Source of the DNA: an uncultured Opitutia bacterium
Lineage (GTDB): Bacteria; Verrucomicrobiota; Verrucomicrobiia; Opitutales; Opitutaceae
Direction: 5' to 3'
NCBI GenBank assembly: GCA_903900845.1
Contig: CAIUOU010000014.1
Span: 62,001 to 126,000 of the forward strand
DNA: 64,000 bases
Every line of letters begins with the position of its first letter. Within the stretch, counting starts at the first letter, position 1. The position numbers and the translations under genes are program-made. Of the stretch, positions 7,756-16,896 are shown piece after piece. The notes beneath the pieces are model-generated. The model had not been told where the DNA came from. It saw nothing but the letters and a program-made list of their open reading frames with translations, and searched no databases.

Positions 7756-8052
7756 TCACACCTCGCGCTCCGTGTCGAATTTCTCGAACGCCACCGCACC
7801 GTCCTTCGTCTTCTTCAGTTGCTCGATCCGCAATTCGGCCTCCTTCAGGCGCGACTCGCACACCTGCAGCAGCTTGGTGCCCTGCTCGAAGCGGGCGATG
7901 AGGTCGGCGAGGGGAACCTCACCCGACTCCATCGACTCCACGATCGTCTCCAGCTTCGCGAGGGCCTCCTCGAACGACGGTTGTTCTTTCTTAGATTCCA
8001 CGGAAAGGACCACGGTTGCCGTCCGTTCCGGGCATTTCAACCCAGTTTCCAT
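7756..8052 (-). CDS. xseB: Exodeoxyribonuclease VII small subunit
   Basis: 98 aa. The core SFEEALAKLETIVESMESG and PLADLIARFEQGTKLLQVC is the helical hairpin of XseB, which binds the large subunit XseA to form the single-strand-specific exonuclease VII. XseA is not in the window. The C-terminal KKTKDG segment is lysine-rich, as usual. The ATG start at 8052 gives about 17 residues more than typical; a GTG at 8001 (VESKKEQPSFEEAL) fits the family length better. Neither has a clear ribosome-binding site. It is co-directional with dxs 35 bp away. Confidence 0.88.
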   Translation of the reverse strand: METGLKCPERTATVVLSVESKKEQPSFEEALAKLETIVESMESGEVPLADLIARFEQGTKLLQVCESRLKEAELRIEQLKKTKDGAVAFEKFDTEREV

Positions 8053-8145
8053 GTTGCGTGCGGAATCATGCGTCGTGCCCGAATTCGGGTATGCCGCGGG
8101 TATCTTTGGACTGGCGGCGGCGTTTGAATCGGGTCCATTGGCCGC

Positions 8146-9390
8146 ATGTCTCCCGTGCTCTGGATCGCGATCGGTCTCTTGTTGCTGCGCCTGGCGGCCT
8201 CGCTCGTCTTATCGGCGCTCAACCGCGCTTCCGTGCGGCGGCATGAGGGGCGCGCCCCCGAGTCGGTGGCGGCCATCATGGACGCCGAGACCTACGCCAA
8301 GGCCGGTCGCTACACGCTCGCCAAGTCGCGGTTCGGGGATGTGGGCGAGGTCTTCGACACACTGGTACTCGTGCTGGTGCTCGTGGGCGGCGTGCTCCCG
8401 GCGCTATTCGACGAGACGGCGGTCTGGGGCGGAGCGGAGTCGGTCTGGAACCAGGCGGCCTTCATCATCCTGGCCGGTCTGTTGCTGTCGGTGCCTTCGC
8501 TGCCGTTCGACTGGTGGGAGCAGTTCGGCCTGGAGCAGCGCTTCGGCTTCAACCGCAGCACTCCGCGGCTGTGGGTCCTCGACAAGATCAAGGGTGCCCT
8601 GCTGGGAATCGCGCTTGGTTTCCCGCTGCTGTGGGCGCTGCTCTCGCTGGTGCTTCTGGCGGGACCGCTTTGGTGGGTGTGGGGCTTCGCGCTGCTATTC
8701 AGCTTCCAGCTGCTGATGATGATCCTGTACCCCAAGTTGATCGTGCCGCTGTTCAACAAACTTACGCCCTTGCCCGCGGGTGACTTGCGGGACCGGCTCA
8801 TGGCGCTGGGTGAGCGCACTGGTTTCCGGGCGAGCACGATCGAGGTGATCGACGGCTCCAAGCGTTCCGGGCATTCCAACGCCTACTTCACCGGGTTTGG
8901 GCGTTTCCGCCGGATCGTGCTGTTCGACACGTTGGTCACGCAGCTGACGCCGCAGGAGCTCGAGGCGGTGCTGGCTCACGAGATCGGCCACTACCGCTGC
9001 GGTCATATCCCCCGCCTGCTCGCGCTTTCCGCCGGGATGATGTTTGCTGGCTTCGCCGCGATCGCCTGGCTCGCCGGCAGTTCCTGGTTCAACCCGGCCT
9101 TCGGGTTTCCACCGGCGCAGCTGGCCCCTTCCTTCCTGCTGTTCGGCCTGCTTAGCGGCAGCGTGACCTTCTGGTTCTCGCCGCTGGGCAATCTACTGTC
9201 GCGGCGGCATGAATACGAGGCGGATGCCTTCGCGCGCGAGGCGATGGGCGGACCGGCCTCCCTGGTTTCGGCGCTGCGCAAGCTCGCGCAGAAAAACCTC
9301 ACCAATCTCACGCCGCATCCGTGGTTCAGCGGCTTTCATTACTCGCACCCGACCCTCGTCGAGCGCGAAGCGGCGCTCCAGCGCGCCTGA
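8146..9390 (+). CDS. M48 (Ste24-type) integral-membrane zinc metalloprotease
   Basis: 414 aa. Several hydrophobic helices (about 1-22, 70-90, 103-120, 150-195, 292-345) surround the catalytic HEIGH motif at 278-282. The second zinc ligand is the Glu of HEYEADAFA. The N-terminal half with FDWWEQFGLEQRFGFN and the overall length are those of the CAAX prenyl protease 1/Ste24 group. Bacterial members probably act in membrane-protein quality control because CAAX substrates are absent. It is transcribed divergently from xseB and followed by the nuclease gene 10 bp on. Confidence 0.9.
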   Translation: MSPVLWIAIGLLLLRLAASLVLSALNRASVRRHEGRAPESVAAIMDAETYAKAGRYTLAKSRFGDVGEVFDTLVLVLVLVGGVLPALFDETAVWGGAESVWNQAAFIILAGLLLSVPSLPFDWWEQFGLEQRFGFNRSTPRLWVLDKIKGALLGIALGFPLLWALLSLVLLAGPLWWVWGFALLFSFQLLMMILYPKLIVPLFNKLTPLPAGDLRDRLMALGERTGFRASTIEVIDGSKRSGHSNAYFTGFGRFRRIVLFDTLVTQLTPQELEAVLAHEIGHYRCGHIPRLLALSAGMMFAGFAAIAWLAGSSWFNPAFGFPPAQLAPSFLLFGLLSGSVTFWFSPLGNLLSRRHEYEADAFAREAMGGPASLVSALRKLAQKNLTNLTPHPWFSGFHYSHPTLVEREAALQRA

Positions 9391-9400
9391 GGGCTCTCCT

Positions 9401-10312
9401 GTGCGGTGGGGGTTGAGGTGGCGGCTGCTGGGGTTTGGGGTGGCGCTGGTCGCGGTCTCGGGGTCCTCGGCCGCCGCGCCGGCGGCCCTGCGGATCGCGA
9501 CCTACAACGTCGAGAATTACCTGCCCGCCGACCGCATGACGGCGTCGGGTTTCCGGCCGGGCTACCCGAAGCCCGAACGCGAAAAATCCGCCTTGCGCGC
9601 GGTCATCCGCGACATGGCGGCTGATGTGCTCGTGTTGCAGGAGATGGGCCCGCGGGTCTACTTGGAGGAACTGAGGCGCGACCTGCGGGCGGAGGGCTTG
9701 GACTACCCGCATCTCGCGTGGGGCAAGGGCGCCGACGCCGAGCGGCATCTGGCAATCCTCTCGCTCCTGCCGTTACAGGGGGTCCGGATGCACGAGGACC
9801 TGTCCTTCGCCTATCTGGGCGGGCGTGAGAGCGTGAAGCGTGGGCTGCTCGAGGCTCGCGTGGAAACCGTCGGCGGTTCGATCACGGTTTTCGCGGTACA
9901 CCTGAAGAGTCGGTTGACCGAACGTGAGGACGACCCGGGGTCTGCGGTTCGTCGCGCGGCCGAGGCGGTGGCGATTCGGGATCGGGTGCTGTCACTTTTC
10001 CCCGATCCGGGGGTGGCGCGCTTTGTGGTTTTGGGCGACTGTAACGACGGCCGGACCAGTCGCCCGGCGGCTGCCCTGCAAAAACGCGGCCGGGTCGAGA
10101 TCATGACCCTGCTGCCGGCCGCGGACTCACGCGGCGAGTCGTGGACCCACGCGTGGCGCAGGGAGGAATCCTACAGCAGGGTGGACCTGATCCTCGTTTC
10201 CGGCGGGCTGGTGCCATGGGTGGCCGGAGGTTCCGCCCGGATTCATGATGGCCCCGCGGTGAGATCCGCCAGCGACCACCGGCCGGTCTCTGTTGATTTG
10301 CGGCAGCGCTGA
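9401..10312 (+). CDS. Secreted endonuclease/exonuclease/phosphatase-family protein
   Basis: 303 aa. A GTG start at 9401 is preferred because GAGGG sits 7 bp upstream and it yields a signal peptide (basic VRWGLRWR, then LLGFGVALVAVSG and an Ala-rich cleavage region). The EEP fold is shown by IATYNVENYL, VLQEMGPRVYL, VLGDCNDGR and the terminal SDHRPV, which carry the Asn, Glu, Asp/Asn and Asp/His of the DNase I-like active site. The substrate may be nucleic acid or a phosphoester. A small gap to the M48 protease suggests one transcript. Confidence 0.82.
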   Translation: MRWGLRWRLLGFGVALVAVSGSSAAAPAALRIATYNVENYLPADRMTASGFRPGYPKPEREKSALRAVIRDMAADVLVLQEMGPRVYLEELRRDLRAEGLDYPHLAWGKGADAERHLAILSLLPLQGVRMHEDLSFAYLGGRESVKRGLLEARVETVGGSITVFAVHLKSRLTEREDDPGSAVRRAAEAVAIRDRVLSLFPDPGVARFVVLGDCNDGRTSRPAAALQKRGRVEIMTLLPAADSRGESWTHAWRREESYSRVDLILVSGGLVPWVAGGSARIHDGPAVRSASDHRPVSVDLRQR

Positions 10313-10335
10313 GCGCCCCGCACCCAAGCTCGTTT

Positions 10336-11253
10336 TCAGCGCGGGGAAATCGTCACCGGCACAGTGACTTCCCCCGCTCCGAAACCCTTAAGATAAAGCG
10401 TGCCGTTGCCGGGTTTCCCGCCCTCGACCGTGACCGAAACGTTGGTCTGGCCCTGGGGGACGATGACCTCCGGCATGATGATGCTCTCGGGGACATCGGT
10501 GGCTACGTCGAGCAAGGTGCCGCCCGGAGGGGCGGGATTGGGCAAGGAGAACGTCAGCGTGGTGCGATCGCCGGTGCGCAGGGAAAGCGCGGTCGGCGCC
10601 ACACTGATTGTGCTGGCGTCGATGCGGAAGGTTCCCACGGGGGAAGTGCCGGCGGCGCTGCTGAGGGACACTTGGTAGTTGGCGTTCGCGGCCAGTGCGG
10701 GGACGTAGAAGCTCAGGGAATTAGCGGACTCGAAGTTGGTGCGGGCGGGGGTGCCGTTGAACATGATCCTGTCCTGCGTGGTGAAGCCCCGTCCGAGGAC
10801 GCTGATGCGCGCTCCGACCGGCCCACGGTTAACCTCGAGGGAAAGAACGTAGCGGCGCACGATCTGCACCGTTTCGACCTGCGTGTAGGCTTCACCCGGG
10901 GTCTGGACGTTGTTTCCCTCGACGAAGTAGTTGACGAGGAAGTAGTAGGCCACGCGGTCGCGGCCGGCGGGCAGCTGGTACTCGAACTCGTAAAGGCCCT
11001 CGCCCAGCGTGCCGGAACGCATTTGGAAACTGCGCCCGTCGATCACGATCGTCGGAGAAACCCCGGTGATGGTGTTGGATCGTTTGGCCACCCGCAGGGT
11101 GAACGTGTAGATCTGGGATGGATTCTCGGCGACCGAGCGCGGGGTCAGGTCGGTGAGCGTGACGCTGTCGCAGCCGACGAGCAGCAGGAGAGAAAAGGCG
11201 GCGAGCGCCCGCTGGATGATTTTCCTCGCGGCGGAAATTCGGGTGGTGTGCAT
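10336..11253 (-). CDS. Lipoprotein with a TIG/IPT-like domain
   Basis: 305 aa. The start MHTTRISAARKI leads a type II signal: hydrophobic LAAFSLLLLVGC with Cys as the lipidation site. The mature chain is beta-rich and Ser/Thr/Pro-rich. Residues near 150-230 (VNRGPVGARISVLGRGFTTQ, then FNGTPARTNF and FYVPALAAN) match an IPT/TIG immunoglobulin-like repeat, and the C-terminal part is another beta-sandwich. No catalytic motif is visible, so a structural or adhesion role is likely. It diverges from hemW, with 43 bp between the two starts. Confidence 0.72.
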   Translation of the reverse strand: MHTTRISAARKIIQRALAAFSLLLLVGCDSVTLTDLTPRSVAENPSQIYTFTLRVAKRSNTITGVSPTIVIDGRSFQMRSGTLGEGLYEFEYQLPAGRDRVAYYFLVNYFVEGNNVQTPGEAYTQVETVQIVRRYVLSLEVNRGPVGARISVLGRGFTTQDRIMFNGTPARTNFESANSLSFYVPALAANANYQVSLSSAAGTSPVGTFRIDASTISVAPTALSLRTGDRTTLTFSLPNPAPPGGTLLDVATDVPESIIMPEVIVPQGQTNVSVTVEGGKPGNGTLYLKGFGAGEVTVPVTISPR

Positions 11254-11296
11254 TGGACGGAAGATGATCGGGCGAACCGACGGAGGAATTTGAGTA

Positions 11297-12502
11297 ATGA
11301 CCGGGCCTGAGGCAGGGCAAGCCAAAGCTGGGCTAGCGGAGCAATCGGCGCTGCCGCCTCCACTCGGACTTTACGTCCACGTCCCGTTTTGCGCCTCAAC
11401 CTGCGATTTCTGCGCTTTCTATCAAGAGGCTCCCACGCGGAACGACGTCGCGCGGTATCTCGACGGGGTTCGCCGGGAGCTTTCGCAAGTATCGCCGGAG
11501 CGGCCGGTTGACACCGTTTTCTGGGGCGGAGGTACTCCGGGACTGCTTTCGGCCCGGGATCTCCGCGAGTTGGGACGAATCGTTCACGGCGCCTGCGGGG
11601 GAAATCCCGAGGAGTGGACGATCGAGTTGGCACCGGGCTCGGTGACGGAGGAACGGCTGGAGGCGTTGCGGGAGGTGGGCGTGACCCGGGTTTCGCTCGG
11701 GGTGCAGAGCTTTCAGCCTGAACTGCTCGAAGCGCTGGGGCGGCGGCATTCGAGGGAACAGGTTTTGCGGGCGCAGCAGCTTGTGCGCGCCGCGGGATTC
11801 GCCAGCTTCAACCTCGACCTGATGTTCGCGTTGCCGGGGCAAGCGGATGAGGCCTGGGAGGCGGATCTTGCGGAGGCGTTGGCCCTGGGGCCCGATCACG
11901 TTTCGACCTACTGTCTCACCTTCGAGGAGGACACCCGTCTGTGGGTGAAGCTCTCGCGGGGGCAGGTGCGGCGTGACGCTGAAGCCGAAGCCAGGCTCTA
12001 TGAGGCGACATGGCGCAGATTGGAGTCGGCGGGGTATCCCCAATATGAGGTTTCGAACTTCGCGCGCCCCGGCCATGCCTGCCGGCACAACGTGAACACC
12101 TGGCGGATGGGTGAATGGATCGGCATCGGTCCTTCCGCCGCCTCCCAACATCGCGGCTGGCGTGGGGCCAACGTCGCGGATCTTTCCCGCTGGCTGGAGG
12201 GTCTGGAGCAGGGCGAGCGTATGACCGAGGATCGGCGCGCCGTGACGCCCGCTTTGCTGGCCGAGGACGCGCTCGTATTCGGCTTGCGCATGAATGATGG
12301 AGTCGCCCTCGGCCCTTGGCGGACACGTACTCCCGATCTGCCGTGGACCTCGGTGATGGAGACCTTGGGGGCATTGGAGGAGGCCGGACGGCTGTTGTCG
12401 ACGGACGGGGTGGTTCGCCTCACGCCGGCCGGCCGGTTGGTTGCCGACGCGATCGGGGCCGAGATCATCTCCGCGTTTTGCCCCGAGGTGGTGGTGGCAT
12501 GA
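11297..12502 (+). CDS. hemW: Radical SAM protein HemW (coproporphyrinogen oxidase-like)
   Basis: 401 aa. The radical-SAM cluster motif C32-X3-C36-X2-C39 lies in VPFCASTCDFCAF, followed by WGGGTPGLL, LGVQSFQP and FNLDLMFALPGQ, all typical of the HemN/HemW group. Length and the C-terminal winged region fit HemW, which handles heme and assists heme insertion, better than true HemN. GGAGG lies about 10 bp before the ATG, one of the few clear ribosome-binding sites here. It heads a three-gene run whose members overlap by four bases. Confidence 0.9.
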   Translation: MTGPEAGQAKAGLAEQSALPPPLGLYVHVPFCASTCDFCAFYQEAPTRNDVARYLDGVRRELSQVSPERPVDTVFWGGGTPGLLSARDLRELGRIVHGACGGNPEEWTIELAPGSVTEERLEALREVGVTRVSLGVQSFQPELLEALGRRHSREQVLRAQQLVRAAGFASFNLDLMFALPGQADEAWEADLAEALALGPDHVSTYCLTFEEDTRLWVKLSRGQVRRDAEAEARLYEATWRRLESAGYPQYEVSNFARPGHACRHNVNTWRMGEWIGIGPSAASQHRGWRGANVADLSRWLEGLEQGERMTEDRRAVTPALLAEDALVFGLRMNDGVALGPWRTRTPDLPWTSVMETLGALEEAGRLLSTDGVVRLTPAGRLVADAIGAEIISAFCPEVVVA

Positions 12503-12987
12503 GATCTTTCCGTTTTGCCCGCGCACTGCTCGCGCTGCCGCTGCTGTTCGCCGGCTGCGCAACCCCGGGGAAGCAGGGAGAAAGTGCCGGAAGGGTCGCG
12601 CGGTTTTTTCTGGAAAGCGGCGATGGCGAGGGCGTGCCGGCGATACTGCCGCGCAGCGGCGTCGCGTTGCGCCTGAATCCGAAACCTGTCATCACGGAAT
12701 CTGACGTGGTCGGCGCCGATGTCGCCGAGGTGGATCTCGGGCGGTGCGTGCGGTTCCAACTCGCGCCGGCGGCGGCCCGGGATCTCTACCGGCTTTCCGT
12801 CGTGCATCAGGGAAGGCGACTCGTGCTGCAGGTGGACGGTGTTTTTCTCGGTGCCAGGCGGATCGACGGCGCCATTGCCGACGGACGCGTATTCACGTTT
12901 GTGGAAATTCCCGACGACTCGCTGCCGCTGCTGGTGGAGGATATCAAGGTCGGTTCGGCCGCGGCGCGGAGGAAGGATTCGAAATGA
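12499..12987 (+). CDS. Small lipoprotein of unknown function
   Basis: 162 aa. The N-terminus RALLALPLLFAGC is a lipoprotein signal with the lipidated Cys near residue 20. The mature part has an alternating beta pattern (ALRLNPKPVITESDVVGADV, then LVLQVDGVFLGARRIDGAI) that resembles the periplasmic P1 head of SecD/SecF proteins, but this is a weak impression. The start overlaps the hemW stop (ATGA) and its stop overlaps the next start in the same way, so the three genes are probably co-translated. Confidence 0.65.
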   Translation: MRSFRFARALLALPLLFAGCATPGKQGESAGRVARFFLESGDGEGVPAILPRSGVALRLNPKPVITESDVVGADVAEVDLGRCVRFQLAPAAARDLYRLSVVHQGRRLVLQVDGVFLGARRIDGAIADGRVFTFVEIPDDSLPLLVEDIKVGSAAARRKDSK

Positions 12988-14021
12988 GGAGGGATCGCGG
13001 ATGGCGGAGCGGCCTGATCGCGATCCTGCTCTGCTTGACGGGTTCGTGTGCGTCGGGAGCTGAGGGCGGGTTCCGCCTGGTCTGGCCCACACCGCATTCC
13101 GGCTGGGCGGAGGGTAAGCCGCCTTCGCAATGGCTGCAGCACGCGGGATCGGGCGATCCCGCGAGCGGCGGCTTCGGTGGGGTGAGGAGCGGGGGAACAC
13201 GTTTCCACGAGGGAATCGACATCCGGCCGGTCGGCCGGGGGCGCAACGGGGAGGCCACCGATCCGGTTTTTGCGGCGATGGCGGGCACGGTGAGGCACGT
13301 GGTCACATCCCCGGGACAGAGCGGCTATGGCCGACACGTGGTCATCGAGCACACCGACCTCGCACCTGCCATCTATACTCTTTACGCGCATCTTGCGCGC
13401 GTCGAGCCGGGCATCCGATCTGGCGTCCAAGTGATCGCCGGGAAGACGCTCGGGCTGATGGGGCACAGTTCCGGGGGGTACATGATCCCGCCGTCCCGTG
13501 CGCACTTGCATTTTGAGGTCGGCCTCGCGATCGCCGCTGATTTTCAGACCTGGTATGACCGACGGCGGTTCGGATCGCGCAACGAGCACGGCATGTGGAA
13601 CGGCATGAATCTCATCGGGGTGGATCCGCTCGCCTTTTACGCCGCGTGGCGCGACGGACGTCTCACCTCCGTCCGCGAATTCCTGTTCGCGCAACCCACC
13701 GCGGTGCGCTTGCGGATCGCGACCTTGCGCACGCCGGACTTCGTGACGCGGTACCCGGCGTTGCTGACCAAGCCACTCCCGTTGGGTCTGGTCGCGGGTT
13801 GGGAGATCCGTTTCGCGTGGACGGGCCTGCCATTCGCCTGGACGCCGCTCAGTTCCACGGAGGTCGTAGGACTGCCGACGGGGCAGCCGCAATTCGTGGA
13901 AGTCGATGGGGCGATCGAGCGACGTGAGCGCAGCAAAAGCCTCGCGGTGGCCCGGCGGGGAGGCTGGGTTCCGGGCAAGGATCTCGAGACGGTGCTGCAG
14001 CAGCTCTTTGGGGTCCGTTGA
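12984..14021 (+). CDS. M23 (LytM-type) peptidase, exported
   Basis: 345 aa. A signal sequence (IAILLCLTGSCASG) is followed by a peptidoglycan endopeptidase domain. The zinc motif H75-X3-D79 is in FHEGIDIRP, and the second motif HLHFEVG supplies H174 and H176. The linking strand GYGRHVVIEHTD and the segment GLMGHSSGG are typical of the fold. About 150 extra C-terminal residues form a beta-rich region without a recognised domain. The Cys near residue 22 could make it a lipoprotein. It is third in the hemW operon and overlaps the previous gene by four bases. Confidence 0.85.
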   Translation: MRRDRGWRSGLIAILLCLTGSCASGAEGGFRLVWPTPHSGWAEGKPPSQWLQHAGSGDPASGGFGGVRSGGTRFHEGIDIRPVGRGRNGEATDPVFAAMAGTVRHVVTSPGQSGYGRHVVIEHTDLAPAIYTLYAHLARVEPGIRSGVQVIAGKTLGLMGHSSGGYMIPPSRAHLHFEVGLAIAADFQTWYDRRRFGSRNEHGMWNGMNLIGVDPLAFYAAWRDGRLTSVREFLFAQPTAVRLRIATLRTPDFVTRYPALLTKPLPLGLVAGWEIRFAWTGLPFAWTPLSSTEVVGLPTGQPQFVEVDGAIERRERSKSLAVARRGGWVPGKDLETVLQQLFGVR

Positions 14022-14662
14022 AGATTTCTTCATCGCGCCTGCGGGTTTTTGATCGCAGGTAGCCCAGCCCGGCGGAGCCGCAACCAAAGTAACGTTCAGG
14101 CTACGCCGCGCTGGGAGGGGCGACTGAAAACGAGCGCGAGTGAGTGGGGATTGGCGGACGGAGTTTACGACGATCCGAAGGTGGCCCGCCTGAGGCGGGT
14201 AAACACCCTCGGCTACATCGCACGCGTTTCTTAACGAAATGCGTTTCGGCATTTCCGGATGAAAGGCATCCCGTGCAGGCGCGGCCGCCCGCCGCGGACC
14301 ATACCGCTTGCGTGACGGCCAAGGGCTGCTCCGAACGCAGCGAAATTGAACCGCGGATTTTCCGGATGGCGCAGATGAATGGGACGCTGGCTTTAGCGGG
14401 GAGAATCGTGCCGAAAAAAACACGCTTCAGGTACAGCGGTACTGATTCCTCAGATGGAACACGGTTTGACGTAGCTTCTGAATCGCTCCGCGGATGCCTC
14501 AAGACCGATAGCCCCGGCATGGTAATCGTCTGGTCCTGCGCCCGTGGCGTAATGCTCGTCAGCCGGAAAAGCGTCCGATGGCGCCGCGGCGTTTTCCGCG
14601 GATATTCTCGAGGCTGATTCGGTGGCAGGCACCGCCGCGGATCTTAGCTGGTGGGTAAGAAA
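14022..14662. other. Non-coding stretch with short hairpins and a repeat remnant
   Basis: About 640 bp without a convincing gene: candidate frames lack ribosome-binding sites and homology. It contains an accgcggattttccggatgg remnant of the window's intergenic repeat family (about 14,350-14,369). It also holds GAAATGC (14,236-14,242) paired with GCATTTC (14,249-14,255), then GGATG/CATCC just after. The region looks like decayed intergenic DNA lying between convergent genes. Confidence 0.5.
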
Positions 14663-14690
14663 AAGGCCGCCACGGTAAAGTGGCGGCCTT
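14663..14690 (-). terminator. Intrinsic terminator of fba
   Basis: An 11-bp perfect stem (14,663-14,673 with 14,680-14,690) has a six-base loop. On the minus strand it is followed by a short T run, 25 bp past the fba stop. Confidence 0.82.
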
Positions 14691-14714
14691 GATAGAGGGA
14701 AGGGGGGCGCCGGC

Positions 14715-15665
14715 TTACTTCTTCAGGCTGGCGCGGAGGTCGTTCAGCTGGCCGGCGCTGCCGAGCAGCTGGTTGCGGCTGGCGATGAACTTCGCGTACT
14801 CCTCCATGAAGACCTTGCCCGGCGGGCGGAAGTCGAACTCGGCGGGCTTGTCGCGGAAGAATTCGCGGTGCACGCGGGTCCAGACCAAGCGACCGTCGGT
14901 GTCGATGTTGATCTTGGTGACCCCCAGTTTGGCGGCGGGAAGGTACTCGTTGACGTCGACGCCGACCGCGCTGCCCAGCTGTCCGCCGGCGGCGTTGATG
15001 CGCTGCACCTCGTCCTGCGGGACCGAGGACGAGCCGTGCATGACCAGCGGGAAACCCGGCATGCGGCGCTGGATCTCGCGCAGCACGTCGAAGTGCAGGG
15101 ACTGACGGCCCTTGAACTTGTAGGCGCCATGGCTGGTGCCGATGGCGGCGGCGAGGCTGTCGCAGCCCGTCTTGCGCACGAAATCCTCGGCCTCCTCCGG
15201 GTTGGTGAGGGTGGCGTGGCCGTCCTCCACCTTGATGTCTTCCTCGACGCCGCCGAGCATGCCGAGCTCGGCCTCGACGGAGATGCCTTTGGCGTGCGCG
15301 GCGTCGACGACCCGTTTGGAAATCTCCACGTTCTTGTCGTACGGCTCGTGGGACGCGTCGATCATCACGGAGCTGAAAAAGCCCGAGTTGATGCACTCGT
15401 AGCAGGTCTCCTCGTCGCCATGGTCAAGGTGCACCGCGAAAATGGCCTCGGGGAAAATGTCGCCGGCGGAGCGGATGATCGCCTCGAGCATACGCTTGTC
15501 GGTGTATTTCCGGGCGCCCTTCGAAATCTGGATGATGAAGGGGGCCTGGGACTGGATGCAGCCCCGGAACAGGCCCATCGCCTGCTCGGCATTGTTGATG
15601 TTGTAGGCGCCGACGGCGTACTTGCCGTAGGCGTGCCGGAACAGCTGCGCGGTGGTTACGATCAT
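14715..15665 (-). CDS. fba: Class II fructose-bisphosphate aldolase
   Basis: 316 aa. It cleaves fructose 1,6-bisphosphate in glycolysis, and acts in reverse in gluconeogenesis, in the cytoplasm. Zinc-site and active-site signatures are VHLDHGDEETC, VEAELGMLGGVEED, IGTSHGAYKF and VMHGSSSVP, ending in NIDTDGRL. The ATG at 15,665 has no Shine-Dalgarno sequence; the leader reads caccacc just before it. It follows the membrane-anchored coiled-coil gene by 82 bp and ends at a strong terminator. Confidence 0.95.
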   Translation of the reverse strand: MIVTTAQLFRHAYGKYAVGAYNINNAEQAMGLFRGCIQSQAPFIIQISKGARKYTDKRMLEAIIRSAGDIFPEAIFAVHLDHGDEETCYECINSGFFSSVMIDASHEPYDKNVEISKRVVDAAHAKGISVEAELGMLGGVEEDIKVEDGHATLTNPEEAEDFVRKTGCDSLAAAIGTSHGAYKFKGRQSLHFDVLREIQRRMPGFPLVMHGSSSVPQDEVQRINAAGGQLGSAVGVDVNEYLPAAKLGVTKINIDTDGRLVWTRVHREFFRDKPAEFDFRPPGKVFMEEYAKFIASRNQLLGSAGQLNDLRASLKK

Positions 15666-15747
15666 GGTGGTGAGAGGAAAGAGGGAGCAGGTTCCGTTCC
15701 GTCGCTGGAGCCCGCAAGGGTTTTCTCCGGCCGACGGTCAGCCGGCT

Positions 15748-16848
15748 TCAGCGTCGAGGGGCGGGGGCCGGAGCCGGAGTCGCGGTCGCCGCGGAGCCGG
15801 AGCGATTGGCGGACGAAAGGCTCTCGCGCACGATCTGTTGCACCTGCTGCTGGGCCTGTTGCTGGCGTTGCAGATCCTTGAGGGCGCCGACCTGCGGCGC
15901 GGATAGCACCGATTGCGCCTGGACCAGCGCCGCGTCGCTGATGGCCACGCCCCCGCCGGGCATCGGCGCGAAAATCGAGGCCGCGATGGCGGGTCCGGAG
16001 CCTCCGCCCACCAGGCCGGCGAGCACGGGGCCCAGATCGGGGCCGCGCAGGAGCGGGTTTCCGCTGTCGGTCGCGGCGGCCGCCGCGGGGCGGGCTGCAG
16101 TCGGGCGCGCGACGGGATTGTTGGCCAGGATCTGGACAAGCTGCTCGGCTTGCGCGGGAGCGAGGGGCGCACCGGTACTGCCCAAGCGTTGTTGGAGATC
16201 GTTCACGACGCCGCGTTGCAGCATCGTGGCGTCGTAGGTCTGCAGAGCGGCGAAACCCGCGGGCCCGATGACGCCCTTGATCGCCGTTTCCAAATCCTCG
16301 CGCGCGGTGGCGAGCAGCCGGCGCATGCCCTCGGGATTCTCCCGCGGGTCGATGCCTTGGGAGCGCGCGGCTTCCGCTACCTCGCTCCGAAGGTTCTGCC
16401 GCTCAAGCAGCAGGCCCGTCAGCCGATTGCTCTGGTCCTCGTTCAAACCGAGGTTGCGGAACAGGGCGAGGTAGGAGGTCTCGAGCCGCGACCGCTGCTG
16501 CGAGGCCACATAGGCCTGGATCTCCGGTCTTGCGGCCAGCTCGCGGACGAAGGCGAGCTGCTGCTGGGGGGAAGGCTGGCCGGCGTTACCGGAGGACTGC
16601 GCCGCGGCGGGCGTCGCGCCTGACTTGGTTCCGGCGCGCTCCGGAGCGACCGGCGCAGCGCGCGATTGCAGTTCCCGGTTGGATTTCTCCAGGTCCCAGA
16701 GCCGCTTCTGCAGTTGCGCGCGTTCCGAGCGGTCCAGCGCGCGTGCACGCAGTTCCGAAAGCTCGTTATTCTGCCGCCACGCGATGACACCGGTGGTCGC
16801 GGTGGCGGCGGCAAGGACGGCGATCGTGACTTGGAGGGGGCGCGACAT
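15748..16848 (-). CDS. Membrane-anchored coiled-coil protein, unknown
   Basis: 366 aa, no family recognised. A single N-terminal helix (VTIAVLAAATATTGVIAW) should anchor it in the inner membrane, with the rest periplasmic. Residues about 30-65 are a charged heptad-like coiled coil (NNELSELRARALDRSERAQL). A helical region at about 95-215 is followed by a Gly/Ala/Pro-rich linker and a Gln-rich stretch (LQRQQQAQQQVQQIV). The composition suggests a structural envelope protein. It lies 48 bp after the topoisomerase and upstream of fba on the same strand. Confidence 0.65.
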   Translation of the reverse strand: MSRPLQVTIAVLAAATATTGVIAWRQNNELSELRARALDRSERAQLQKRLWDLEKSNRELQSRAAPVAPERAGTKSGATPAAAQSSGNAGQPSPQQQLAFVRELAARPEIQAYVASQQRSRLETSYLALFRNLGLNEDQSNRLTGLLLERQNLRSEVAEAARSQGIDPRENPEGMRRLLATAREDLETAIKGVIGPAGFAALQTYDATMLQRGVVNDLQQRLGSTGAPLAPAQAEQLVQILANNPVARPTAARPAAAAATDSGNPLLRGPDLGPVLAGLVGGGSGPAIAASIFAPMPGGGVAISDAALVQAQSVLSAPQVGALKDLQRQQQAQQQVQQIVRESLSSANRSGSAATATPAPAPAPRR

Positions 16849-16896
16849 CCCCGAACGATGTCCACCGCTCGGCCCGGCCGCAATCCCGCGCGCGAG

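Noticed and set aside
10313-10346. Possible terminator between the convergent nuclease and TIG lipoprotein genes
   Set aside because: CCCCGC (10,316-10,321) and GCGGGG (10,341-10,346) pair, but the stem is short, the right arm lies inside the lipoprotein gene, and no T run follows.
12499-12987. Naming the small lipoprotein as SecD-related
   Set aside because: Only a loose resemblance to the periplasmic P1 head, and membrane helices are missing, so it stays as a lipoprotein of unknown function.
14049-14617. Two or three short frames between the M23 peptidase and fba
   Set aside because: No ribosome-binding site, no recognisable protein features, and overlap with a repeat remnant.
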